Part shown: positions 24,928 to 34,130 of the stretch, in pieces | How positions within the stretch are numbered: the stretch's first letter is position 1 | How the letters are laid out: each line of letters opens with the position of its first letter | Assembly: GCA_965198095.1 (NCBI GenBank) | Contig: OZ240239.1 | Coordinates: forward strand, 2,728,001-2,792,000 | Reading direction: 5' to 3' | From: CBDFJH01 sp965198095 | GTDB lineage: Bacteria > Latescibacterota > UBA2968 > GCA-2709665 | DNA length: 64,000 bases | Program-made: the position numbers and the translations under genes | Notes under the pieces: generated by a model | Told to the model about the DNA's origin: nothing | Database searches by the model: none | The model's input: only the letters and a program-made list of their open reading frames with translations

Positions 24928-27072
24928 ATGCGTGAGAAAGTATCTCTGGATTTGGAGGGGCGTGAGCTTTCTGTCGAAACAGGACGTGTGGCCAAGCAGG
25001 CCCACGGGGCGGTTTGGGTCCGCTACGGCGAAACGATCGTCCTCGTGGCCGCGGTTGCGGATACCCGCGAAGCCACGACAGATTTTTTCCCGCTCACGGT
25101 GGACTACCGAGAGCGGTTTTACGCGGGCGGTCGGATCCCGGGAAACTTCTTCAAGCGAGAAGGTGCGCCCACGACGACCGAGAAGCTGAACGCCAGGTTG
25201 ATCGATCACCAGATTCGCCCGCTCTTCCCGAAGGCCTTTCGGCACGAAACCCAAGTGCTGGTCTCCGTACTCTCGTTCGATCGGGCGAATGATCCGGCCG
25301 TGCTGGCCATGATGGGCGCCTCCGCCGCCCTGAGTATCTCCGATATCCCTTTCGACGGACCGATCGGGGCGGTCCGTGTGGGGCGCGTGGATGGCGCCTA
25401 TGTCGTGAATCCGACGTATGCCCAACTCGAAGAAGGCGACATGAATGTGATCGTCTCCGGCAGTCGCGAATCGGTGATCTCCGTGGAAGGCGAGATGGGC
25501 GAGGTGCCGGAGGGGGAAGTCCTCGAAGGTCTCAAAGTGGCGCACGAGCGCATCGTGCAGGTGATCGACCTTCAGGAAGAGCTGGTTTCCAGATGCGGCA
25601 AGGCGAAACGTGAGGTCAGCGAGCCCGAGGTCGATGAGGCGATCGTCTCTGCCGTCCGGGAAATGTCGCAAGAAAAGATCAAGGAGGCCAATCGGCTGTC
25701 GGTCAAGGAGGATCGAGCCGGTGTGCTGAGCCAGTTGAAAGCAGAGGTCCAGGTGGCGCTTGCAGAGCAGTTTCCGGAATCGGAAGAGGTGATTGCCGAC
25801 GAATTGGCGGCGATCGAGAAAGCCGATATGCGGGCGATGATTCTGAATGAGGATCGCCGGATTGACGGCCGAGGCTTGGATGAGGTGCGTCCGATTACGA
25901 TCGAATTGGGGCCGCTTCCGCGAGCACACGGTTCCGCGATTTTCACGCGCGGTCAGACGCAAGCCCTGTGCGTGGCCACGCTCGGCAGCAAACTGGACAC
26001 CCGCATGGTCGACGACCTGGAAGGCAAGTCGTTCAAGTCTTTCATGCTGGACTACAACTTTCCATCCTATAGTGTCGGGGAGACCCGGCGGATCGGCGCT
26101 CCGGGACGACGGGAAATCGGGCACGGTGCCCTTGCGGAAAAGGCCCTGGACCCCGTCATTCCGTCGGAGGACTCCTTTCCCTACACGATCCGCATCGTCT
26201 CTGAAATCCTGGAATCCAACAGCTCGTCATCCATGGCCACAGTCTGCGGAGGGTCCTTGGCCCTGATGGACGCAGGCGTTCCGATCAAGGCCCCCGTTGC
26301 CGGGGCAGGCGTCGGACTGGTCGCGGAGGATGACAAATGGGTTGTGCTGACCGATATTCTGGGCGCTGAGGACCATCTGGGAGATATGGACCTGAAGATC
26401 ACGGGGACCAAGGATGGGATGACCGCCATCCAACTCGACATCAAAATCGACGGTATTCCGTTTGAGATCATGCAGGAGGCGTTTAAAAGGGCTCGCAAGG
26501 CGCTTGATCATGTCCTCGGGGTGATGAGCGAGGCGATCGTCGAGCCTCGCGATGAGCTCTCCCGGTATGCGCCCAGAATCCTGTCGATCAGGATTGATCC
26601 GTCGAAAATCGGACTTGTCATCGGACCGGGCGGGAAAACGATTCGGAGTATCGAAGAAACAGGCGCCAGGGTCGCCGTCGAAGATGACGGCATGGTCACG
26701 GTCAGCTCAACAGAACCTGAAGCCGGAGAGAAGGCCATGGCGATGATCGGGGCTCTCGTGGAGGACGCTGAGGTCGGTCGCGTCTACGAAGGAACGGTCA
26801 AACGGGTGATGGAGTTTGGGGCATTTATTGAAATCCTGCCCGGAAAGGAAGGCCTTTGCCATATCTCTGAACTGGCATACAATCGCGTGCGGAAGGTGAG
26901 CGATGTCCTCGAAGAGGGGGAGGAGACAAGGGTAAAGGTGATCGCCATCGACGACCAGGGCAAGATTCGGCTCAGTCGAAAGGCCACGATGGCGCCGCCC
27001 TCCGGGTATCAGCCCGAGGCCCCGGAGAGACGACCGAGGCCGGACAGAGGCCGTCGGCTGACGCGAAGGTAA
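24928..27072 (+). CDS. pnp: Polyribonucleotide nucleotidyltransferase (PNPase)
   Basis: 3'-5' phosphorolytic exoribonuclease of the RNA degradosome. The 714-aa protein has two RNase PH domains (the second with RRIDGRGLDEVRPI and LGSKLDTRMVDD, GRREIGHGALAEKAL), a KH domain (IDPSKIGLVIGPGGKTIRSIEETG) and an S1 domain (GRVYEGTVKRVMEFGAFIEILPGKEGLCHISEL). I set the start at 24928 because GGAGG in the upstream ATGGAGG lies 9 bases before it; an in-frame ATG at 24913 would contain that site. The rpsO-pnp order is conserved across bacteria. Confidence 0.97.
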   Translation: MREKVSLDLEGRELSVETGRVAKQAHGAVWVRYGETIVLVAAVADTREATTDFFPLTVDYRERFYAGGRIPGNFFKREGAPTTTEKLNARLIDHQIRPLFPKAFRHETQVLVSVLSFDRANDPAVLAMMGASAALSISDIPFDGPIGAVRVGRVDGAYVVNPTYAQLEEGDMNVIVSGSRESVISVEGEMGEVPEGEVLEGLKVAHERIVQVIDLQEELVSRCGKAKREVSEPEVDEAIVSAVREMSQEKIKEANRLSVKEDRAGVLSQLKAEVQVALAEQFPESEEVIADELAAIEKADMRAMILNEDRRIDGRGLDEVRPITIELGPLPRAHGSAIFTRGQTQALCVATLGSKLDTRMVDDLEGKSFKSFMLDYNFPSYSVGETRRIGAPGRREIGHGALAEKALDPVIPSEDSFPYTIRIVSEILESNSSSSMATVCGGSLALMDAGVPIKAPVAGAGVGLVAEDDKWVVLTDILGAEDHLGDMDLKITGTKDGMTAIQLDIKIDGIPFEIMQEAFKRARKALDHVLGVMSEAIVEPRDELSRYAPRILSIRIDPSKIGLVIGPGGKTIRSIEETGARVAVEDDGMVTVSSTEPEAGEKAMAMIGALVEDAEVGRVYEGTVKRVMEFGAFIEILPGKEGLCHISELAYNRVRKVSDVLEEGEETRVKVIAIDDQGKIRLSRKATMAPPSGYQPEAPERRPRPDRGRRLTRR

Positions 27073-27395
27073 CATATCATCTTTCTAACAGATTGAACGA
27101 GAAGGCGATCGGAGAATTACCTGATCGTCTTTTTCGATTTGGGAAACGGGGGGTCGTGGCGCCGTCTCGACCCCGGGTCAAGCCGACGCTGCTCACGTCT
27201 GTCCCTGCCTTGCCGCCTGCCTGCGCCGGGCCGCCTGCCTCGTCGGCAGGCAGGTGCTTGGCAGGCAGGGCAGGCCGGTGTCCGCACGCAGACAGAGAAA
27301 ACCGAGCCTGCCTGGAGCGAATCTCGGGGATGCGCCGCATTCTTTCTGTGCAGGCGGGGACAGAGAGCGGTCCGGTCCGGGGCCTCGTTTGCGGA
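27073..27395. other. Gap between pnp and the M16 peptidase
   Basis: The frame of the peptidase stays open here but the translation is Pro/Arg/Ala-rich and unlike any M16 N-terminus, so I treat it as non-coding. The central part is a cluster of GCCTGCC palindromes, listed separately. Confidence 0.5.
27205..27274. repeat. Nested GCCTGCC/GGCAGGC palindrome cluster
   Basis: GCCTGCCTGC (27215-27224) and GCCTGCCT (27233-27240) face GGCAGGCAGG (27245-27254) and GCAGGCAGGGCAGG (27261-27274). CCTGCCT and AGGCAGG form a perfect 7-bp inner stem with a 7-base loop; the outer arms can pair around it. A related 35-base palindrome interrupts the repeat element at 44034. Confidence 0.75.
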
Positions 27396-28649
27396 ATGGA
27401 GGATGGAATCTCCGTGGTGCTGAGTGGAACTTGCCGAAAGACGCAGCTGGAAAATGGAATGCGGGTCGTGACGGAGCAAGTGTCCTACGTCCGGTCCGTG
27501 TCCGTAGGGATCTGGGTCGGCGTCGGTTCACGGGACGAACGGGAAGGTGAGCACGGCATTTGCCATTTTCTGGAACACATGGTCTTCAAGGGCACGCGTG
27601 GGCGGGCGCCATTCGAGATCGTTCATAGCCTGGAGTCTCTTGGGGGCAGCATCGATGCCTTTGCCTACCGGGACTGCACCTGCTTTTTTGCGCGGTGTTT
27701 GGATCAACACCTGGATGTGGCCCTGGACGTCTTGGGCGACATTCTGCGGAATGCGCGGCTGGACCCCGTGGAGATAGAGAAGGAGAAGGGCGTTGTTCTT
27801 GAAGAGATCCGGAGCGTGGAAGACACGCCGGAAGACCTTGTCCACGAATTGTTCGCGAAATCGGTCTGGCGACGCCATCCTGTAGGGGAGCCGATTCTGG
27901 GGACCCGGGAGTCCGTAACGGCCCTCACCCGCGGGCGCCTACGCGACTTTATGCAGAGGCATTATCAGCCGGACCGCATGATCTTATGTGCAGCCGGAAA
28001 TCTCGATCACGATCAAACCGTCGACAGGCTGACGGAGATCTTTGGCACGACAAGCTCGGATTCGTCGCCCCTGGAACGAGCGCGTCCAGAAATCGCTCCG
28101 GGACAAGAACAGCACCATTCGCGTGATATAGGGCAAACGCACATCTGTCTTGGCGTGACGGGATATGCCTACACGCATCCCCGAAACAACGAGCTCCTTG
28201 TGGCGAACACGGCACTCGGAGGGGGAATGAGTTCACGGCTGTTTCAGGAGATTCGCGAACGCCTGGGGCTCGTCTACACGGTCTACTCCTACCTCGAAAC
28301 GTTGGAAGACACCGGCATTTTCGGAACCTACATGGCCTGCGATCAGGCCCGCGTCGGACAGGTTGTGGAGATCGTCCGGGCCGAGCTCAACCGGTTTGGA
28401 GCGGATGCCGTCTCGGAGAAAGAGCTGAAGAGTTCGAAAGCTCAGCTTCGCGGGGAGCTTATTCTGGGGTTCGAAAGCATGGATCGGCGGATGAGCCGGA
28501 TGGCCAGAGACGAACTTTACACGAAACGGTTGCGGACACCCGGGGAAGTTCTGGCCGGCATCGACGGGGTGACCCGAGAGAGTCTGGTTGAGGCCTGCGG
28601 GCAGCTTGTGGGAGAGAGCCGCATTCACCTCGTCACTGTTGGCCCTTAG
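27396..28649 (+). CDS. M16 family zinc peptidase (processing-peptidase-like)
   Basis: Predicted zinc metallopeptidase of the pitrilysin family. The protein has LENGMRVVTEQVSYVRSVSVGIWVGVGSRDE, the inverted zinc motif HFLEH (HxxEH) with the downstream Glu in EEIRSVEDTPED, and the C-terminal half with GGMSSRLFQEIRERLGLVYTVYSYLE. At about 417 aa it is the short, one-chain type found in many bacteria after pnp. The start is uncertain: ATG 27396 or GTG 27414, the latter 11 bases after GGAGG. The longer open frame to 27093 runs through a palindrome cluster and is rejected. Confidence 0.88.
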   Translation: MEDGISVVLSGTCRKTQLENGMRVVTEQVSYVRSVSVGIWVGVGSRDEREGEHGICHFLEHMVFKGTRGRAPFEIVHSLESLGGSIDAFAYRDCTCFFARCLDQHLDVALDVLGDILRNARLDPVEIEKEKGVVLEEIRSVEDTPEDLVHELFAKSVWRRHPVGEPILGTRESVTALTRGRLRDFMQRHYQPDRMILCAAGNLDHDQTVDRLTEIFGTTSSDSSPLERARPEIAPGQEQHHSRDIGQTHICLGVTGYAYTHPRNNELLVANTALGGGMSSRLFQEIRERLGLVYTVYSYLETLEDTGIFGTYMACDQARVGQVVEIVRAELNRFGADAVSEKELKSSKAQLRGELILGFESMDRRMSRMARDELYTKRLRTPGEVLAGIDGVTRESLVEACGQLVGESRIHLVTVGP

Positions 28650-28674
28650 CGGGACCCGTTCGGAGGGGATCTGC

Positions 28675-29802
28675 GTGATTGTCGGGGTCGTCAAAGAGAA
28701 CAAGGTCGACGAAAACAGGGTTGGGCTGCTGCCGGTGGGCGTGGAGGCCCTCGCCGAGAACGGACATCGGGTCCTGATCGAGTCGGACGCGGGTCTCGCC
28801 AGCGGTGTGTTGGACGAAGATTACCGAGCGGCCGGGGCGGAAATCGTCAAGCGGTCGGAGCGCGTATATGACGAGGCAGCGTTTGTCGTCAGAGTGAAGG
28901 AACCGCGGGAAGCAGACATAAAACGGCTCCGACCGGGTCAGATCCTCTTTTGCTATTTTCATTTCGCCGCAAACCGTGAGCTTACGCTCGCCATCAAGGA
29001 ATCGGGCATCGTTGCGCTGGCCTACGAGACCGTTCAACTGCCCAACGGCGAGCTTCCCCTGCTCGTGCCCATGAGCGAAGTGGCGGGACGCATGGCGTTA
29101 CAGGAGGGGGCCAAGTACCTGGAACGTCCTCAGGGCGGACGCGGCATCCTCCTCGCGGGCGTCCCCGGCGTCGCGCCCGCCGACGTCGTCATCCTCGGAG
29201 GCGGTGTCGTCGGCTCCAACGCCGCCCGCATCGCCGCCGGACTGGGGGCCAACGTCTTCGTCCTCGACATCAATCTGGAGCGCCTTCGCTATCTGGAGGA
29301 CATCATGCCTCCGAACGTCACCACGTTGATGTCGAACCGATACAACCTGAACAAACTGATCTCCTCGGCAGACCTGGTGGTCGGCGCGGTCCTCAGGCCG
29401 GGGGCCAGAGCGCCCCGGATCGTGACTCGGAAGATGATTTCGGGAATGAAGGAGGGCGCCGTTATCGTGGATGTTTCCGTCGATCAAGGTGGCTGCGTCG
29501 AGACGTGTCGCCCCACGACCCACTCGCAACCGACCTACAAGGTGGACGAAGTCATCCATTACTGCGTCACCAACATCCCGGGTGCAGTTCCTAGAACGTC
29601 TACTTTTGCGCTCACGAACGCCACGCTGCCTTATATTGTGGAAATTGCCAACAGGGGCTGGAAGGCGGCATGCCGCGGCGCGGTCGAACTGGCGAGAGGT
29701 CTGAACATGATCGAAGGCCGCGTCACGCACGCCGGGGTCGCGGAGGCCTGGGGCCTGTCGTTGGCGCCCGTGGCGGAGATTCTCGGGGACTCGCATCCAT
29801 AG
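28675..29802 (+). CDS. ald: Alanine dehydrogenase
   Basis: NAD-dependent interconversion of L-alanine with pyruvate and ammonia. The 375-aa protein opens MIVGVVKENKVDENRVGLLP, and has FVVRVKEPREADIKRL with the substrate Lys, LFCYFHFAAN with the catalytic His, a Rossmann GGGVVGSNAARIAAGLGA, and VDVSVDQGGCVET. GTG at 28675 has GGAGGGG about 7 bases upstream; an upstream frame extension inside the peptidase gene is ignored. It sits 25 bases after the M16 gene. Confidence 0.95.
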   Translation: MIVGVVKENKVDENRVGLLPVGVEALAENGHRVLIESDAGLASGVLDEDYRAAGAEIVKRSERVYDEAAFVVRVKEPREADIKRLRPGQILFCYFHFAANRELTLAIKESGIVALAYETVQLPNGELPLLVPMSEVAGRMALQEGAKYLERPQGGRGILLAGVPGVAPADVVILGGGVVGSNAARIAAGLGANVFVLDINLERLRYLEDIMPPNVTTLMSNRYNLNKLISSADLVVGAVLRPGARAPRIVTRKMISGMKEGAVIVDVSVDQGGCVETCRPTTHSQPTYKVDEVIHYCVTNIPGAVPRTSTFALTNATLPYIVEIANRGWKAACRGAVELARGLNMIEGRVTHAGVAEAWGLSLAPVAEILGDSHP

Positions 29803-29816
29803 CGGGAAATTGGCGG

Positions 29817-31112
29817 ATGGCCGTTCGAATTTCGATTGCCGAGGTCGGCGACTACGAAGGCAAAGAGGTGCTCCTGGAGGGATGGCTCTATAACAAGCGG
29901 TCCAGCGGAAAGCTCTTTTTTCTTCAAGTGCGGGATGGGACCGGTGTCATTCAGTGCGTCGTCTTCAAGGGCGACGTCTCCGACACGATATTCGAACGCG
30001 CAGGGGAAGTCACGCAGGAATCCTCGATCCGGGTCTGCGGCCGGGTTCGTGCCGACCGGCGCGCCTCGATCGGGTATGAGATCGGGGTCACGGATCTGGA
30101 GATCCTTCAGCTCGCCCTGCCGTATCCGATCTCGCCCAAGGCACACGGCACGGCGTTCTTGATGGACCATCGCCACCTCTGGCTTCGGTCTTCGAGACAA
30201 CACGCCGCGCTGCGTGTCCGGAGCGCCGTCCTCCGGGCCTGCCGCGACTACTTCGACGGCAACGGCTTCGTGTCGGTCGACGCGCCGATTCTTACGCCCG
30301 CTTCCTGCGAGGGCACGACGACCCTGTTCGAGGTCGACTACTTCGATTCCAAGGCTTTTCTGACTCAGAGTGGCCAGCTCTACATGGAAGCAGCGGCCGC
30401 GGCGTTCGGGAAAGTTTACTGTCTAGGGCCCACCTTCCGCGCCGAGAAATCCAAGACACGGAGACATTTGACCGAGTTCTGGATGCTGGAGCCAGAGGTT
30501 GCCTACATGGATCTCGACGGGGACATGGATCTCGCGGAAGATCTTCTCGTCGAGGTCGTCAAGCGGGTTATAAGGCAAAACAGGAAGGAGATGGAGGTCC
30601 TCAAACGAGATCTGGAACCTTTGGAGCGGGTGGAGAAGCCCTTTCCTCGAATCTCTTACGATGAAGCGGTCCACCTTCTGAGGAAAAAGGGCGTGGACCA
30701 TCGGTGGGGGGATGACTTCGGCGGAGACGAGGAGACGATTCTGGCCAAGGCGTTCGACCGGCCTGTCATCGTGCACAGGTTTCCGGCGTCGTGCAAGGCC
30801 TTTTACATGAAGCAGGATCCTGAGAATGCGCCGCTCGCGCTCTGCATGGACGTTTTGGCGCCGGAGGGTTACGGCGAGCTTATCGGAGGCGGACAGCGGG
30901 AGGACGACTTGGGCGCACTCCAGCAAAAGATCGCCGAGCACGACCTGGATGAAGCGCCGTTGCGCTGGTACGTAGACCTCAGGCAATATGGCTCGGTTCC
31001 GCACGCCGGTTTTGGACTGGGCATCGAGCGAACGGTCGCGTGGGTCTGCGGGCTGCCGCACGTTCGGGAGACGATTCCGTTTCCGCGAATGCTGCAGCGG
31101 TTGTATCCATAG
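29817..31112 (+). CDS. asnS: Asparaginyl-tRNA synthetase
   Basis: Class II aminoacyl-tRNA synthetase charging tRNA-Asn. The 431-aa protein has an N-terminal OB fold (VLLEGWLYNKRSSGKLFFLQVRDGTGVIQCVV), motif 2 (GPTFRAEKSKTRRHLTEFWMLEPE) and motif 3 (GFGLGIERTV). ATG 29817 lies 14 bases after the ald stop. It is shorter than E. coli AsnRS but within the range of bacterial and archaeal forms. A gatC homologue elsewhere in the window implies an amidation route may also exist for Glu or Asn tRNAs. Confidence 0.93.
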   Translation: MAVRISIAEVGDYEGKEVLLEGWLYNKRSSGKLFFLQVRDGTGVIQCVVFKGDVSDTIFERAGEVTQESSIRVCGRVRADRRASIGYEIGVTDLEILQLALPYPISPKAHGTAFLMDHRHLWLRSSRQHAALRVRSAVLRACRDYFDGNGFVSVDAPILTPASCEGTTTLFEVDYFDSKAFLTQSGQLYMEAAAAAFGKVYCLGPTFRAEKSKTRRHLTEFWMLEPEVAYMDLDGDMDLAEDLLVEVVKRVIRQNRKEMEVLKRDLEPLERVEKPFPRISYDEAVHLLRKKGVDHRWGDDFGGDEETILAKAFDRPVIVHRFPASCKAFYMKQDPENAPLALCMDVLAPEGYGELIGGGQREDDLGALQQKIAEHDLDEAPLRWYVDLRQYGSVPHAGFGLGIERTVAWVCGLPHVRETIPFPRMLQRLYP

Positions 31113-31157
31113 GATGCCAACAAGCCGTACGTCATAGAAGGGTGGGAGAAAGATCGT

Positions 31158-34043
31158 ATGGAGCAAGGGGCGTATGATTTTCAGAAGATCGAAAAGCGGT
31201 GGCGGGAACACTGGCTGAAGGAAAAGACGTTCCGCACCCCCGGGCCTGGCAATCCTGACTTTGATCCCGAAAAGCCCAAGTTTTACGTACTGGACATGTT
31301 TCCGTATACGAGCGGCTCGGGGCTGCATATCGGACACCCCAAAGGATACATTGCTACGGATATCTACAGCCGTTTTAAACGAATGTGCGGCTACAACGTC
31401 CTGCATCCGATGGGATTCGATAGCTTTGGACTTCCAGCAGAGCAGTACGCCATCCAACACAACGAGCATCCTGCCGTAATTACGAAAAAAAGCATCGAGA
31501 CGATGCGCGAACAGTTTGAGTTCTTGGGGATGAGTTACGACTGGGACCGGGAGTTGGCCACATCCGGCGTTGGCTACTATCAATGGACCCAATGGATATT
31601 CCTGCAACTGTTTCACAGTTGGTTCGACCCGCAGAGAGAATGGGTTGATGAGGCGGGACGGAAACTCAAGGGGAGGGCCGTTCCCATCTCAGACCTCGTT
31701 GCCCAGTTTGAATCCGGAGCGCGCACTTTAGGAAAACACGAGCTGGCCGCCGCCAATGCAGACGGGGGGGTGACGTGGAAGGATTTGACTTCCGTGCAAA
31801 GGTTTGCCGTCTTGAACGGCTATCGCCTGGCATACCACGAAGATGCCGTTGTCAACTGGTGTCCCGGACTGGGGACAGTTCTCGCCAACGAGGAAATTAC
31901 TAGCGAGGGCATGAGTGAGTTAGGTAATTTCCCCGTCTATCGACGTCCGCTCCGGCAGTGGATGATGCGAATTTCCGCCTTTGCAGACCGCCTGTTGGAA
32001 GATCTGGACGCACCGGACCTTCCCGATGGCAAGGACACGACCTATACCTTGGACTGGCCCGAGGCCGTGAGGCGAATGCAGCGGAACTGGATTGGGCGGA
32101 GCGAAGGGACAGACGTAACTTTTGAAGTTCTCGTTCCAGGTACGGAAAGGGTTGCGACCGAGTTGAATGTCTTTACGACGCGTCCTGATACACTGTTCGG
32201 TGCGACTTTTATGGTCGTTGCGCCTCAACATCCACTGGTAAACGCAAATGCACCTGAATATCTCGTGCCCGAGGATTGGCCGGACGAGGCTCCAAGATCC
32301 TGGAAGGGGCCGGATCCGACCATGAATATTCGGGATGCCGTGTCCAATTATGTCAAGGTGGCGGAAGCGCGCGTGTCCAATCGCGAAGATGCGAAAGGGA
32401 AAACAGGGCTCTTTTCTGGAATTTATGCAAGGAACCCTGTAAATGGTCAGAAACTGCCTCTGTTTGTCTCAGATTATGTCAGCATGGAATATGGCTCAGG
32501 GGCCATTATGGCCGTTCCGGCTCACGATGAAAGGGACTTTGAGTTTGCGGCACAGTACGAACTTGAAATCGTGCGCGTGGTTGAGCCTCCCGGCGGTCGC
32601 CAGGAAGATTGTTTCACAGGCGACGGGACAAGCATTCATTCTCCCGCCTACGACGGTGCGAACCCATTTTTCATTAACGGACTTGCGACACCTCGGGCCA
32701 AGCAGACCATGACGCAAGCGCTGGAAAAGGCGGGTCGGGGGAAATCTTCAGTGAACTACCGCTTGCGCGACTGGATCTTTTCTCGACAGCGCTACTGGGG
32801 AGAGCCTTTCCCCTTGGCTTCATCTCGTGAGGGTGACGTTATTTCGGTTTCACCTCCCGTCGCGCTTCCGGATTTGGAGGACTTCAGTCCTGAAGCGTCA
32901 GATGATCCAAATGCCCCGATTAAACTTCCCTTGGCCCGGGCTGATGAGGAATGGCGAAAAGTTGACATAGACGGAAAGGAGTATGAACGGGAAACAAACG
33001 TGATGCCCCAATGGGCTGGATCGTGCTGGTACTATCTGAGGTTTATCGATCCAAACAACCCGGACGCCTTCTGTGATACCGAGAAAGAGAAATATTTCAT
33101 GCCAGTCGACCTCTATGTCGGAGGCGCGGAGCACGCGGTTTTACATCTCCTCTATGCTCGGTTTTGGCACAAGGCGCTCTATGACCTCGGTCACGTTTCA
33201 TCGCCAGAACCTTTTAAGCGCCTTTTCAATCAGGGGATGATCACCGCCGATGCATTTGCGGACGATCGTGGGGTATACGTGGACATTCGGGAAGTCGAGA
33301 TTCGTGACGACGAGGGGTACCACAGGAAGACAGGGGAGAAACTTCGGAAACTTCCGGGAAAGATGGGGAAGCGCTACAAAAACGGGCTTCCGCCTGAGGA
33401 AGTTGGCGACGAGTTTGGCGTTGATTCCCTCCGTCTCTATGAGTCTTACATGGGGCCGCTGGACGCCAGCACCCCGTGGAGCATGAGCGGAATTCGGGGA
33501 ATGCAGCGGTTCTTGCAGAGGGTCTGGCGAAACTACATGACTCCGCAGCGAAGCGCGAATATCGGCGGCAAGCTGACGCCAGAACTTGAAAAACTCAGGC
33601 ATAAGACGATCATTCGCGTCACGGAGGATATCGAAGCCCTGCGGTTAAACACCGCCATAGCCGCATTGATTGAACTCAACAACGCCCTTGTCGGACTCAG
33701 TTCGGTTCCGAGGCCCTTAGCCCGAGATTTCCTACTGCTACTCTCCCCATTCGCCCCTCACTTGGCTGAAGAGATTTGGGAGATTGCGGGGTTGGGTGAC
33801 AAAGAAATATCCCGCGAGGATTGGCCGACAGGGGTTGAACGGCTGGCGGCTGAGCAGACGGTCGAGATGCCGGTGCAGGTGAACGGAAAGGTCCGCGCCC
33901 GTTTCGACGTGGAAGTGGACAGCTCCGAGGAGACGGTCGAACGTCTGGCCCTGGAGCAGACAAACGTCCAGGCACACCTGAAGGGCCAGACACCCAGAAA
34001 GGTTATCGTCGTTCCAAACCGGCTGGTGAACATCGTGGTGTAG
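31158..34043 (+). CDS. leuS: Leucyl-tRNA synthetase
   Basis: Class I synthetase charging tRNA-Leu. The 961-aa protein has DMFPYTSGSGLHIGHPKGY (HIGH motif), a CP1 editing domain with TTRPDTLFGATFMVVAP, and MPQWAGSCWYYLRFIDP. The KMSKS position reads KMGKR (33360-33374), two changes from consensus. The C-terminus has VEMPVQVNGKVRARFDV. Much of the gene (about 31.4 to 33.8 kb) is visibly more AT-rich than its neighbours, and the last 200 bases return to high GC, suggesting transfer or recombination. A strong terminator follows. Confidence 0.95.
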   Translation: MEQGAYDFQKIEKRWREHWLKEKTFRTPGPGNPDFDPEKPKFYVLDMFPYTSGSGLHIGHPKGYIATDIYSRFKRMCGYNVLHPMGFDSFGLPAEQYAIQHNEHPAVITKKSIETMREQFEFLGMSYDWDRELATSGVGYYQWTQWIFLQLFHSWFDPQREWVDEAGRKLKGRAVPISDLVAQFESGARTLGKHELAAANADGGVTWKDLTSVQRFAVLNGYRLAYHEDAVVNWCPGLGTVLANEEITSEGMSELGNFPVYRRPLRQWMMRISAFADRLLEDLDAPDLPDGKDTTYTLDWPEAVRRMQRNWIGRSEGTDVTFEVLVPGTERVATELNVFTTRPDTLFGATFMVVAPQHPLVNANAPEYLVPEDWPDEAPRSWKGPDPTMNIRDAVSNYVKVAEARVSNREDAKGKTGLFSGIYARNPVNGQKLPLFVSDYVSMEYGSGAIMAVPAHDERDFEFAAQYELEIVRVVEPPGGRQEDCFTGDGTSIHSPAYDGANPFFINGLATPRAKQTMTQALEKAGRGKSSVNYRLRDWIFSRQRYWGEPFPLASSREGDVISVSPPVALPDLEDFSPEASDDPNAPIKLPLARADEEWRKVDIDGKEYERETNVMPQWAGSCWYYLRFIDPNNPDAFCDTEKEKYFMPVDLYVGGAEHAVLHLLYARFWHKALYDLGHVSSPEPFKRLFNQGMITADAFADDRGVYVDIREVEIRDDEGYHRKTGEKLRKLPGKMGKRYKNGLPPEEVGDEFGVDSLRLYESYMGPLDASTPWSMSGIRGMQRFLQRVWRNYMTPQRSANIGGKLTPELEKLRHKTIIRVTEDIEALRLNTAIAALIELNNALVGLSSVPRPLARDFLLLLSPFAPHLAEEIWEIAGLGDKEISREDWPTGVERLAAEQTVEMPVQVNGKVRARFDVEVDSSEETVERLALEQTNVQAHLKGQTPRKVIVVPNRLVNIVV

Positions 34044-34064
34044 GAACCCGAAGCAGACCCGGAC

Positions 34065-34114
34065 AAAAGAGAGGCAGGGGGCGGAGTTTCAAGCGCCCTG
34101 CCTCTCTTTTTTTT
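34065..34114. terminator. Bidirectional intrinsic terminator between leuS and gcvT
   Basis: AAAAGAGAGGCAGGG (34065-34079) pairs perfectly with CCCTGCCTCTCTTTT (34096-34110), followed by a run of T to 34114. The symmetric A and T runs let it serve both convergent genes. Confidence 0.92.
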
Positions 34115-34130
34115 AGGCTCGGTTCGCCGA

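Noticed and set aside
27205..27274. CRISPR-like array
   Set aside because: The short units are inverted arms of nested hairpins, not direct repeats with regular spacers.
27093..27395. N-terminal extension of the M16 peptidase
   Set aside because: It runs through a palindrome cluster and gives Pro/Arg/Cys-rich residues not seen in the family.
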